From Lasiosphaeris hirsuta (lineage: Eukaryota; Ascomycota; Sordariomycetes; Sordariales; Lasiosphaeriaceae), in contig JAUKUA010000003.1 in NCBI GenBank assembly GCA_030549175.1, forward strand, positions 5,518,001-5,582,000: 64,000 bases of DNA, written 5' to 3'. The translations under genes and the position numbers were made by a program. Shown here one piece after another: positions 52,728 through 62,400 of this stretch. The stretch's first letter is position 1. Each line of letters begins with the position of its first letter. The notes under the pieces are model-generated. The model was given only the letters and a program-made list of their open reading frames with translations, ran no database searches and was not told where the DNA came from.

Positions 52728-54877
52728 TGAGGCTATTAGCATTGTGTTTATTATGTAAATTAATTGCCAGATGGTAAAAAAATGTTGGGCGCCTCACAGA
52801 TCCTTCCCGGCTTGGCACACCAACCCAGAATTCAACTTTCCCGAACCAACGGTGCCCAAAAAGCGGGGCAGAGGTTGCACGGCGTATTTGTTTTCGTGCA
52901 AATGTCAGAAAAAAAAAGGGGTTCTAGCCACGCAGTACTAGAACACTAGCCTTCCAGTGTTGGAACAAGGCTGTGGAAGATGCTAGAACTATACGGATTA
53001 TATTTGTTAGAAATGGCCAAAGCCACGCAAGCCTACACGCAATGGCTTGCTACATACTAGTATACTAAATAAATACCATCCCAGTTTTAGTACCAGGATA
53101 CTAAGTACTATCTTGGGAATTAGACTAGGATGCTACGTACAATCCCACATCACGTACCAGTATATGCTAGAAACGTGGATACCACGGGGGACATTGACAG
53201 GAAACTCTAGCCGGGGGACTGAAAACGGGCCTCTGAGGTGAGGCTGTACAGCGGCGGCGTATGGATCACCCAGGGAAAGCTCAGGACAAATCGGCTACAG
53301 CTCACCCCAGCTCAGGACTTAAACGAAAAAGGAAATTTCGTGTGCCCAGATTCGTCTCACATTACCAGGCTGTTAGATTGAAGCCGTCCCAGTTCTCGGG
53401 CAGCATTGCCCCCAGCCTCGTTACCAAAAATCGAAATCTAAGGGGCCTTGGGTCGCTTCCAAGTTGCCAGGGGCATTTGTCGGGGCGGAAAACTTTTCTT
53501 TCTCTTCCAGTTCTCCCGCGTTTCCGAGGTTGGTGCTCACCGTTCTTTCCCTTGCCGCTCGCCGCCTGCCAAAAGGAAATTCGCGGGACTGGGAAAGGGG
53601 ACAGGCCTTCATCAAAAACCACGCAAAGGCCTTGTGCCCTCTGTCTGCCAACGGTGGCATGACACGTGGAACGGATCGGGAAACGGCCCCAGTCTGCAAT
53701 CTCCCCCCGGATTGTCAATGTCGGTCACAGCAACCCTATCTTCCGAGTCGACCGACGGTGCGAGACAGGTCGAGGTGGACCGCAGGACCAAAAAGAAAAG
53801 TGCACGATGCCCCCCACTTGGACCCTGGGATCAACGAACGCCAGTTCGGGGGGCCTGGGGCTGGTTGGCATTTGCACGCATACCTGAAATGCCACCAGGG
53901 CCCTCATCTGTGTTTTCCCTGCTCACTTTGATCATCTGCGCAGGAACCCGCGACCACCACTGGGCCTAAGGAGCGGGGGGGGGGGGGCTCAATGGAATCC
54001 CGTCCCGGGTTCTGGCGCCTTTCTCTTTCACCGCACGTCCGGCCGCCCACTACCCCACGCCGTTTGGAATTCGTGGACGGCCGTGATGGGTCGAAGGGGT
54101 CTCAAAGGGGGTCATACAAGGTTGCCGCCGACCCCAAATTGTCGCAAACTATCAATGCGCTGCTTTCTTTTTCTTCTTCTTCTTCGCCCCCGGTTTTGAT
54201 GGCGACCCTCCCTAATGGGAGTCTGCAGCATGGCGTGATTTTGTTTGGTTGGGGAGACGACAGCAAGAATGCCGACTGTGGGGTATTATTGAATGAAGTT
54301 GCTGCCCCTCGACCAACCTGCTGTTAGCGCCGAAGGACAACGACGAAGAAGTTGATGATCGAGGCTGCATGGTGGTCAGTTTTTTGTCTAAATGGCCGCA
54401 AGTGCAGGCAAGCGGTATTTAATTATTCCTCGAATAATAAACAGCCCGCCAAGGCATGCATGCTGTCATAGCCATGTCGAAGAAGTTGGCAGGATGGTTC
54501 GCGAGACGGGAGTTCCCGACCAAACTATAAGTACTGAGCCGAGGGGGCACTTTGCAACCTCCCCGATTACTGAACGTAGATGGGAATACTACAGTGTGGT
54601 TTTTCTGGGTAATTAGAATTAGGCGATTGCGGACCAAGAGTCGGTGTACGCCCTTCCACCTTCCAGCTGACATGTGTATCCGATACGCCCTTAGATACGC
54701 ACCTAGCTGTCGGTTGAGCTCCGTAGTTCGGATGTTGTGAGTCACTGGCGATGGCTTCAAAACGCCGCAAAGCAGTGTGATCTCTGCAATGATCAACATT
54801 CTCAACGCTCCAGCCTGGTGTCCAATCGTAGTTCCACGGTACTATTCGGCTCAGACACTTGGCGTAAGGCACTGAAG
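52728..54877. other. Intergenic region, 2.15 kb, with an AT-richer repeat-like patch
   Basis: Between the HNH_2 gene and the N-acetyltransferase gene, both plus strand. At 52920-53170 the sequence is AT-richer, with short inverted and direct repeats (GTTCTAG...CTAGAAC; ACTAGTATACT; GTACCAG twice). A G13 run lies at 53975-53987. Open frames at 53261-53969 overlap on both strands and show no domain. No gene is supported; the last 100 bp should hold the NAT promoter. Confidence 0.45.
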
Positions 54878-55882
54878 ATGACTTCGTCGTACTCTCCTGC
54901 CCAGGTGGCCGAATATCTGGAATTCATTGGCCTTGACCAGTCCTTCCACCCCTCCGCGAATCCCGTGCTCGATCTCTCCTATCTCACAACTCTCTTCGTA
55001 CACCAGATCACGGCGGTGCCCTACGAAAACCTCCTGATCCACTACTCGCCTGACCATGTGGTCAAGCTCGACCCGCAGGTCCTCTTCACCAAGATCGTCA
55101 CCAACCGCCGCGGTCGCGGCGGCTACTGCATGGAGAACTCGATCCTATTCAACCACATGCTGCGCGCCCTAGGCTTCGACGACGCCTACACGGCTGGCGT
55201 ACGCATCCGCCTGCGTACCAACGGCGTGCCGGCGGGTCCCTACACGGGCTTTGTGCACGTCGTCAACGTTGTCACGCTCCCCGCCGACCGCGCCGCCCCG
55301 CCCTCGCCCGCGGCCGCGCCGCTCCAGCGTTACGCCCTCGACGTCGGCTTCGGTGGCGACGGCCCGACGGTTCCCATGCCGCTCGTCGAGGACCTCGTCC
55401 ACCACAACTCGATCGGGACCCAGGAGATCCGGTACGTGCGCGGCTTCGTGCCGACGCAGCGGTTCCGCGGCGAGGGCGCCGCGCGCATGTGGATCTACCA
55501 GTACCGCAACGCGGTCGACAAGCCGTGGAACTCGTTCTACGCCTTCAGCGCCGAGTTTGAGTTTATGGAGAACGACTTCAACGTCGTGAGCCACTTCACC
55601 TCCCAGGCGCCCGAGAGCCCGCAGTCTAAGACGCTACTAGCCATCCGCTTCTTCCGCGGCGAGGGCAGGGTGCCCGGCGAGGTGCGGGTTACCGGTAAGG
55701 TGATGTTGGTGAATGGGGAAGTGAAGAGGAATGTGACGGGTAAGACGGAGCTTGTCAAGACGTGTGTGACGGAGCCGGAGAGGGTAGAGGCGTTAAAGGA
55801 GTATTTTGGGATCGAGCTGACGCCGGAGGAGATTGAGAGTATCCGGGGGAGGGTTCCTGAGTTGAAGGGAGTAGCGGCGTAG
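54878..55882 (+). CDS. Arylamine N-acetyltransferase (NAT)
   Basis: A single exon of 334 residues from ATG 54878. The catalytic triad is visible: Cys84 in RGRGGYCMENS, His127 in YTGFVHVVNVV and Asp155 in YALDVGFGG. The N-terminal part contains ITAVPYENLLIHY, typical of the family. Length and the extra C-terminal beta-sheet region are like fungal NATs. The enzyme moves an acetyl (or malonyl) group from CoA to arylamines through a Cys thioester; in Fusarium such enzymes detoxify plant benzoxazolinone metabolites, so a xenobiotic role is possible but only inferred. An upstream non-ATG frame continues in phase, but MTSSYSPAQVAEYLEFIGL starts at the usual place. Confidence 0.92.
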   Translation: MTSSYSPAQVAEYLEFIGLDQSFHPSANPVLDLSYLTTLFVHQITAVPYENLLIHYSPDHVVKLDPQVLFTKIVTNRRGRGGYCMENSILFNHMLRALGFDDAYTAGVRIRLRTNGVPAGPYTGFVHVVNVVTLPADRAAPPSPAAAPLQRYALDVGFGGDGPTVPMPLVEDLVHHNSIGTQEIRYVRGFVPTQRFRGEGAARMWIYQYRNAVDKPWNSFYAFSAEFEFMENDFNVVSHFTSQAPESPQSKTLLAIRFFRGEGRVPGEVRVTGKVMLVNGEVKRNVTGKTELVKTCVTEPERVEALKEYFGIELTPEEIESIRGRVPELKGVAA

Positions 55883-56738
55883 ACATGACAAAGAGAAGAG
55901 GCCTAAGCAATGGCTAGTATGATTTGAGCACGCTAGCCAAGCTGCGATGTAGGCAGTATCATGAGACGAGTTTCGATGGATTTTTTTATAGAGTTTCGAT
56001 AGACAGCACCTAAAACAGTAATGACATTGGTGGCAGAGATAATCTCGTTATTTGTGAATATCCAAAGTGGCACATACATGAACTAATCTTCGTATCAAAA
56101 TGAATGGGGACCGCCATCGATCCAGTCAACAGGACCAGGACAAGAGGCTGGCCAAATATCAAACTGGTAAACGCAAAGACACATTGACGGACGTCGGGGA
56201 ACAGCCCAACAGAAGGGGGTATCAACAAAACAAGTTCAAGTAAAAGCAACCCCGCCAGTTCCGTTCCTGTGCTGTGCTCTGAATGGTGATTTCCGATTTT
56301 GCTCCCGTTTCCCATGCATGTTGATGTGTGAAAAGAGAAGGACAGAAATCAACCCCCCTTTCCTCGTTAACTAAAAGACATACATCCAAGCCCCAAGACA
56401 TCGACTAAACAAAATGACGTAATAAGGAACAACCAAAACCCTCGCGTGAATCGGCCATAGGTAGGCAGGCAAAGTAGTTAAGTGGATGGGTAGGGTAGAG
56501 ACAATAAACATCAGACCCTCTCCATCAACACAAAAGCAGCCCAACTTTGCCAGAATGCATTGCCCGCCCAAGGCAAAACCCAATGCCAAACCAGCCAACC
56601 GACCCGACCACAGTCCAGCCAGTCCAACCTCGCTATTCCCTCCCCGACACATCTACCCATCGATATCCCCGTCATTATATATCAACATCACCGCCGGCTC
56701 CTACACGTATTCCAACCCACATACTCGGCAAACAACAT
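55883..56738. other. Convergent 3' intergenic region
   Basis: The 856 bp between the NAT gene (+) and the coiled-coil gene (-) hold both 3' UTRs. No coding segment is recognised. Confidence 0.5.
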
Positions 56739-58785
56739 CTACTCCCTAATAACCTCCCGAGCACCACTGGATCCTTGAGAGTTTTCATCCTCCTTCTTGA
56801 CGAACGCCGCACTCGCCCAGCCGATCCAGCTCTGCCTCTTATTCGCATTGCTCGCCCCGCTCTGGTCGGAATTCTCCTGCACGAGTCTCAACGGCCTTGG
56901 CTTGTTCCCCGCAAATGTCGTGCTCTTTTCATGATGCCTTGGCGGGCTCTGGCTAGGCGGGGTGGTGATGTCGCCCGCGCTATATCCGCCGTTGATTGAG
57001 TCTCCGCTGGTGCTGCTCGTCTCGGATTTCATGCCGGGAAAGTTACCGCTCATCGACAGTGGCGGCGTCGCAATGTTACTGGAGCCGCCGTTGCCGCCAG
57101 GGCCGGAACTGCTGGTGCGGTTGCCGGCACCCTGTGGCAGAAAGAAAGTTTGACTTGACCGCAGGGTCGGTGATAGTGGACCCTCGGGCGTACCCTTGTA
57201 CATGGCGTTGACGATGCTGGCGGCGCCGGCTCCACCCGTGTACTGCTCGCTCATGGGCCTACCACGGCGCGTGCTTGTGTTGCGGGATAGTCCGATGGGA
57301 ATGCTAGGCGCCGTCTCGGGGTTGTTGAGAGCCGACGGACCAGGGCCTCCGTTGCTGTTGCCTGCCGAAGGCATAAATGACATGGGCCGCGGCCGCGGCT
57401 TCGTGGCGGGTCCGCCACCGATGGCGATGGACTTAGCTCGCTGGAGCAGCGAGGGGCCAGGCGCCGCATTCTTGCCTGGCGGCGGGGGAAGGTCCTTGTT
57501 GGTGTTGGGTACGTTCTTGAAGTCGCTCGACTGGTCGAGGATGTGCTCAAAGTCCTGGTGCTGTAATAGGCGCTCGATGATCTTGTTGATATAGAGAGTG
57601 AGGGCTTTGTTTTGGTCCTTAACCGTTTTGAGCTCACCCTCGAGACGTCGTTGGGCCTCGCTTTCGGATTCCTGGGGATGGTCGTTGACAGCAGCCTCCG
57701 ACAACTCGTCAGCCAGACTAGTTCCACTCGACCTGCCTTCGAGGGCGGCCAGGGCATCCTGGTTTGCGGCGGCAACACCCATGTAGCTGAAGTCGCTTGT
57801 GCCGAAATCGCCTTTGAGAGTCTTGTCTTGGAGAAGAAGCTGATAGCTTTCGTTATCCTCCATAAGCCGGGCGTTGGCCATCCGCGCTTCCATTAGTAGC
57901 CGCTCGACCTCTTGGAGACGACCTCCTCCTTGGTTCTCCGTCTCAACAAGCTTTATTTGCGCTTCGGCCAGCTCAAGCCTGAGCGACTCGATCAGCTTGT
58001 CCTTCTGGAGCACGAGCTTGGAATTGTTGCGAGAGTCACTGCGATTCAAGGAGTTTGGTGGTGCAAAGCTCCCACTGTCGATACTCGGAGAGTTGGCCGC
58101 TGTTATGCGGGATGCAAGTTAATCAGGTGCGCAAAGACCAAGGATACCAGGATAGGGACTTACATTGCCTCGTCGGCCTGTCATCGTCTAGATTCCTCTG
58201 GGCTAGACTGTCCTTGAGTCTCTGGATAACGGTCTGCATTTCCTCTTCACGGTTGGCCATCTCGTCCTTCTCCTTCATCATGGCGCTACGCTCGGCCTCG
58301 TAGATGCTCTCCATCTCGCGCATCTGACGAGCGGCTTCACGCTTCTCGTTAGCAAGCGATTCGATCTGCTCCTCATTCTCGTGCACCTTCTCCTCGAGCT
58401 TTGCTTGCTCGGTGAGGGCCTCATCGAGCTTGTCTTGCAGCACCTCGGTCTGTCGCTTGTAGGATTCGGATGCCGTCTCGGCCCTAGCAAGTCGTTCCTT
58501 GAGGTCGTCGAGGAGTGCAAGCGTCTCAGCACGGATTGCCTCCTCGCGCTCGACATCGGCTTGGCTGGGGCCGTTGGCGGCGCTGCTGGAGCCGTTGCTG
58601 AGTAACGACTCGCGCCTTTGTGATACTGCTGCGCGGGCTGACACGGGGGTACCTGTTCGCACTGAGCGAGTGCGCGTTACACCGCCGGCAGCGGTTGGTG
58701 TTGTTGCTCTGGGAGTCGGGCGCGACGGTGTTCCTGTGGGGGTTTCGCGACCCGACGCCGGAGGCTTCTTTACGATGGCAGCCAT
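56739..58785 (-). CDS. Coiled-coil protein with Ser/Thr/Pro-rich ends (fungal M-protein-repeat type)
   Basis: Exons 58785-58164 and 58099-56739 (GTAAGT donor, AACAG acceptor) give 660 residues. A basic Thr/Pro/Arg-rich N-terminus (TPSRPTPRATTPTAAG) is followed by a long coiled coil (about 75-205, with LDDLKERLARAETASESYKR, LQDKLDEALTEQAKLEEKV). A second coiled coil starts in exon 2 (LVLQKDKLIESLRLELAEAQ to SYQLLLQDKTLKGDF) and a third follows (LKTVKDQNKALTLYINKIIERLL). The last 230 residues are disordered and Ser/Gly/Pro-rich with NKRQSWIGWASAAF near the end. Similar fungal genes are annotated as M-protein repeat proteins because of the coiled coil alone. The basic N-terminus resembles microtubule-binding tails. 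A cytoskeletal or scaffold role is possible but not shown. Confidence 0.82.
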
Positions 58786-60479
58786 GGCTGCTGTTGCTAG
58801 TGCTGGTGGTGTCGCTGAAGCCTGAGGGTTTTCAAACAGCGGAATTTAGCAGCGTGAGAATATGAGTCCGAGTCCGTGTAGAAGTCAGTCCTTTTTTTCT
58901 CACGTCAGGCTGGCGGTCAATTGTTTTGACAGCTTCTGGCAGCTTCCTGGAGGGCGGTTTCTTGGAATCGTCTTTGGGTTCTTCGAGAAACCGGAGAACA
59001 AGCCTGGAAAAAGGTTATGATTGCGCGGTCTAACCTTCAGTCGGCGTTGACGGGGTAAGTTATTTTAGAAACCAGTGGCGCTCGAGGGTCCAGGCGTCGT
59101 CGCTGGGGCATCTGATTCTCCAGCAACTAGAAACAGGGGCCAGGAGCGAACGTGGATTGGTCAGTCTCGCCAGGGCGATGCAAGTCCCTTGTGCTCTCAG
59201 CCTCCAACCCAGCAATGCCACAGGGGTACCACAGGGATACACTCGAGTGGTGCCACAACGTGCCACAGGGCCGCCGCAGGGATGAAATGTCTTCTTGTTC
59301 TCGTTCTTCAGCGTGTCTTTGTTCCCTTCCCTTTTGAACAACGATACCCTTCTGCTCGCCTCGAGTGACCGTGTCTTCGGATCGAAAAATGTGTTTAGGC
59401 GCCGCGACGAGGCAGGCACAGGCACACGCCGTAATTCGTTGGCTGACCTGGTCCCGCGGTTTGCTGTTTTCCAGGGAATATCTCTTCCGGCGCTTGTGTT
59501 GAGAGCACTGGAGCTGTGGCGAGTTCTAGCAAAGTAGAAAAAGTTACCGAGTCGTGAGACCAGTGTCCAATGACTTTGTTGCTGCGTGCGGTTTCTCCTC
59601 CACAGATTCGGGGAGCGATCATGTTTTGAGCCTTGTTTATCCTGCGTCGCGTCGCACATCTTATGAGCAGCGAGGTATTTGCTTGCACGCGCAAGCCTCG
59701 GGAACTCGCTGAAACGAGGATGCCCATTTACGCCGCACTTCAGCGAATATTACCTTCCGCACCCATGAACTTGCCTCGAGCCAGCGGGTGAGCCTGGTTG
59801 ACTGCTTCGCTCCGTGACACGTGGAGAAACACACCCCAACGGGGCAGGTCTCGCTTCAGCAAACAACCCGTAGCTTGCTCTTTTGATTATAACAATTTGC
59901 GAGTCAATGCAGTTCAGTCCTCTGAGCCTGAACATCGGTTCCCGTCACCTTATCCCCACAGCTGTTCCCCAATCGGTTCCGTTGCGGAGGGCTGTGGAAT
60001 CGAAGTCTCTAGAATAAGGAGAATCACTCTCCCAAGCTACCTTCCTGACCAGTCATTTGAATAATGCAAATTGGTCCATTATGTCGAGCCTGATGTCGTC
60101 TCTTATCATAGAAACTCCCATCAGCTTTTATCGCGCATAGCCACACGAAACCACATTCGGATGCGACCAACAGCTCCTGCCGCTTCAATTCACACAGCAT
60201 AGGATTCGAACCAAGATCGCTCTGAGTAGTCATTTTTCAGCTGGGCAACGGGCGTCCCTGAATTCTTGATCTATCTGCGTGGCAGCATGTGGGAAATTGG
60301 GCCGATCACAGGAAGGCGATTTTGTCATATTAATGACTAGCCTACGAGTTGCCTCGTGGTATGGTCCCTACATCAAGGACCAGAAAATCCTGTTGGATTG
60401 GGATATCGCCAGGGCACCATGCCAGTTTTCCACTGTTTCAAAGCCGAACGCCGTCCCATGCCAAAGATAACCGATTCGC
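58786..60479. other. Intergenic region, 1.7 kb, with short CCACAGGG repeats
   Basis: Upstream of the coiled-coil gene and downstream of rpl30, both minus strand. At 59215-59282 the motif CCACAGGG and near copies (CCGCAGGG, CCACAACG) recur five times within 70 bp. No gene or RNA is recognised; 59060-59659 (-) is open for 199 codons but is low in motif content and its start is unconfirmed. Confidence 0.45.
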
Positions 60480-61121
60480 CTAAGCCTGCTGGTCGCTGAG
60501 GATGTCGCTGTCACCGGCATCAAGGATGGCCATGGTGGAGCATCTGAACATCTTACCGCAAGCGGTGCCAAGCTCGATCTGTTCCGGGAGTAGAGGTAAG
60601 CATGAGTACAGGTACCCTCCAAAGTCTTTGGCGAGACTTCTTCTCTGGGCGGGCCTGGAGACACGCGGTCTACCAGACCGATAGCGTCCAGGAACGGCGG
60701 AGACTTTGGAATCTCTGCCGTACAAAGCAAGGGACATGATTCGATTGCACTTACGTTGGTACCGTTGTAGTGGTGGACAGAGGTCTTGGACATCATGGCA
60801 TAGTACTCAAGCTCGGCCTTGCGGAGGGGAGGGGTGTTGGCCTGGAATCAATGTGTTAGCTTCGATTGCGTTTCTGAGAACGTTGTCTGCAACGTACGGA
60901 TATGAGAATGAGCTTGGCCTTGCCGCTGCGGAGCGACTTGAGGGTGCTGCGGTATCCCAACACGACGCGGCCAGACTTGATGACAAGCGCAAGCTAGATC
61001 GGTGTCAGTGAAGCTCTAATGAGGTGTTCGAAGAACAGAGAGTTCTCAAGCATGACGAGGGCTCTCGACGAACCTTGGCACCGATGGACTGTGCATCATT
61101 CTTGTTCTTCTTTTGGGCCAT
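60480..61121 (-). CDS. rpl30: 60S ribosomal protein L30 (eL30)
   Basis: Exons 61121-61074, 60993-60898, 60841-60755 and 60578-60480 give 109 residues, the expected length. The product reads [20 protein letters not shown], then [56 protein letters not shown] and [20 protein letters not shown], ending [11 protein letters not shown]. This is eL30 throughout; as an L7Ae/L30e-fold protein it binds kink-turn RNA, and yeast L30 represses splicing of its own transcript. Intron 1 here begins with the less usual donor GTTCGT; it lies at the same place (soon after the start) as the autoregulated intron of yeast RPL30, though I cannot see whether a kink-turn is present. It is head to head with rpl10. Confidence 0.95.
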
Positions 61122-61499
61122 TGCGACGGTATATCTGGGTAATTATCGAAGATGTCGATGCGAGTCTGGCCCAGTGTCGTGTCGTTGTCGTGGTGTCGTA
61201 ATCGATTGATGCAAGGCAAAGGGAAAAGGCTCGAAATATTCCACCCTGCCGAATTTCGCACCAAAAAACTAGGGTCAATTCTGATTGGCTGGAGGAATGA
61301 GTGGGGAATGCACCTCAAAGCCCTAAGCGCCCCACTTTAATCCTTTGAAATTCGGCGAGAGGATTAGGAATCCGAGGATTGGTAATGCAGCGCAGAGGCG
61401 AAATTCACCTTGGTAAAAAAGCAGAGGATTCTCGTCTCTCTCTCACCAAACAACAACCCACCACAACCCCACGTACCATCACCACACACATCCGTCAAG
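61122..61499. promoter_or_regulatory. Bidirectional ribosomal-protein promoter (rpl30/rpl10)
   Basis: The 378 bp separate the start codons of two ribosomal protein genes. Visible elements include GATTGGCTGG at about 61282-61291 (CCAAT box core on the other strand reads ATTGG), AAAGCCCTAAGC at about 61317-61328 (telomere-repeat-like CCCTAA core), and a pyrimidine-rich TCTCGTCTCTCTCTCACC at about 61431-61448 just before rpl10. These are motifs by eye, not proven sites. A shared promoter would fit co-regulation of large-subunit proteins. Confidence 0.5.
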
Positions 61500-62400
61500 A
61501 TGGCACGCCGCCCTGCGAGATGTTACCGCTACTGCAAGAATAAGGTGAGCTTATCTGATCATGGAGAGATGGATCCCTCGCAGTCATTTACTTGGGAGAG
61601 TGGGAAAACGGCATCTTCGGACATCGTCATTTGAAGCGGGGGCGGCCGGAATGATGCCAAAATCTCCTCTCGAGATCCTGACGACCGCAAGAAGCTTACT
61701 GACTCGCTTTGCCTAGCCGTACCCTAAGTCGCGCTTCAACCGCGGTGTCCCCGACCCCAAGATTCGCATCTTCGATCTCGGCCGCAAGCGCGCCAACGTC
61801 GATGACTTCCCTCTGTGCATCCACATGGTCTCGAACGAGTTGGAGCAGCTGAGCTCCGAAGCTCTCGAGGCCGCCCGTATTTGCGCCAACAAGTACCTCG
61901 TCAAGGTCGCGGGCAAGGAAGGCTTCCATCTCCGTGTCCGTGTCCACCCTTACCACGTCGTCCGCATCAACAAGATGTTGTCGTGCGCTGGTGCCGATAG
62001 ACTGCAGACTGGTATGCGTGGTGCCTGGGGCAAGCCTAACGGCACTGTCGCTCGCGTCAGCATCGGTCAGATCATCATGAGCGTCCGCACTCGTGACTCC
62101 AGTAAGTTTAACTAATAGCTTTTACATGTGCTGGTTTTTAACGTTTTCCAAGACCGCGCTACTGCTCTCGAGGCTCTTCGCCGCTCTCAGTACAAGTTCC
62201 CCGGTCGCCAAAAGATCATCATCTCCAAGAACTGGGGCTTCACTCCCCTCCGCCGTGACGAGTACCTTGAGAAGAAGGCCGCTGGTGGTATTCTCGTTGA
62301 TGGTGCCTATGTTCAGTTCCTGAGCAACCGTGGTAACCTCGCTCACAACATGAAGCGTTTCCCGGGTGCCTTCACTGGTGCCACTGAGGCCGAGGCTTAG
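61500..62400 (+). CDS. rpl10: 60S ribosomal protein L10 (uL16)
   Basis: Exons 61500-61544, 61717-62101 and 62153-62400 give 225 residues. The sequence [20 protein letters not shown], then [80 protein letters not shown] and [20 protein letters not shown] is uL16 from end to end. It forms part of the tRNA path and peptidyl-transferase centre of the 60S subunit and is one of the last proteins to be loaded in the cytoplasm. Intron 1 follows codon 15, the usual early intron of fungal ribosomal genes. The ATG lies after CACATCCGTCAAG. Slightly longer than yeast Rpl10 (221) at the C-terminus. Confidence 0.96.

Noticed and set aside
53261..53969. Overlapping frames of 118-173 codons upstream of the NAT gene
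   Set aside because: Frames are open on both strands in the same place, composition is unlike protein and no start context, domain or splice signal supports one of them.
60181..60235. tRNA-like T-arm motif (GGTTCGAATCC on the minus strand)
   Set aside because: The flanking stem does not pair (two mismatches in five) and no matching anticodon or D arm of a tRNA could be traced.
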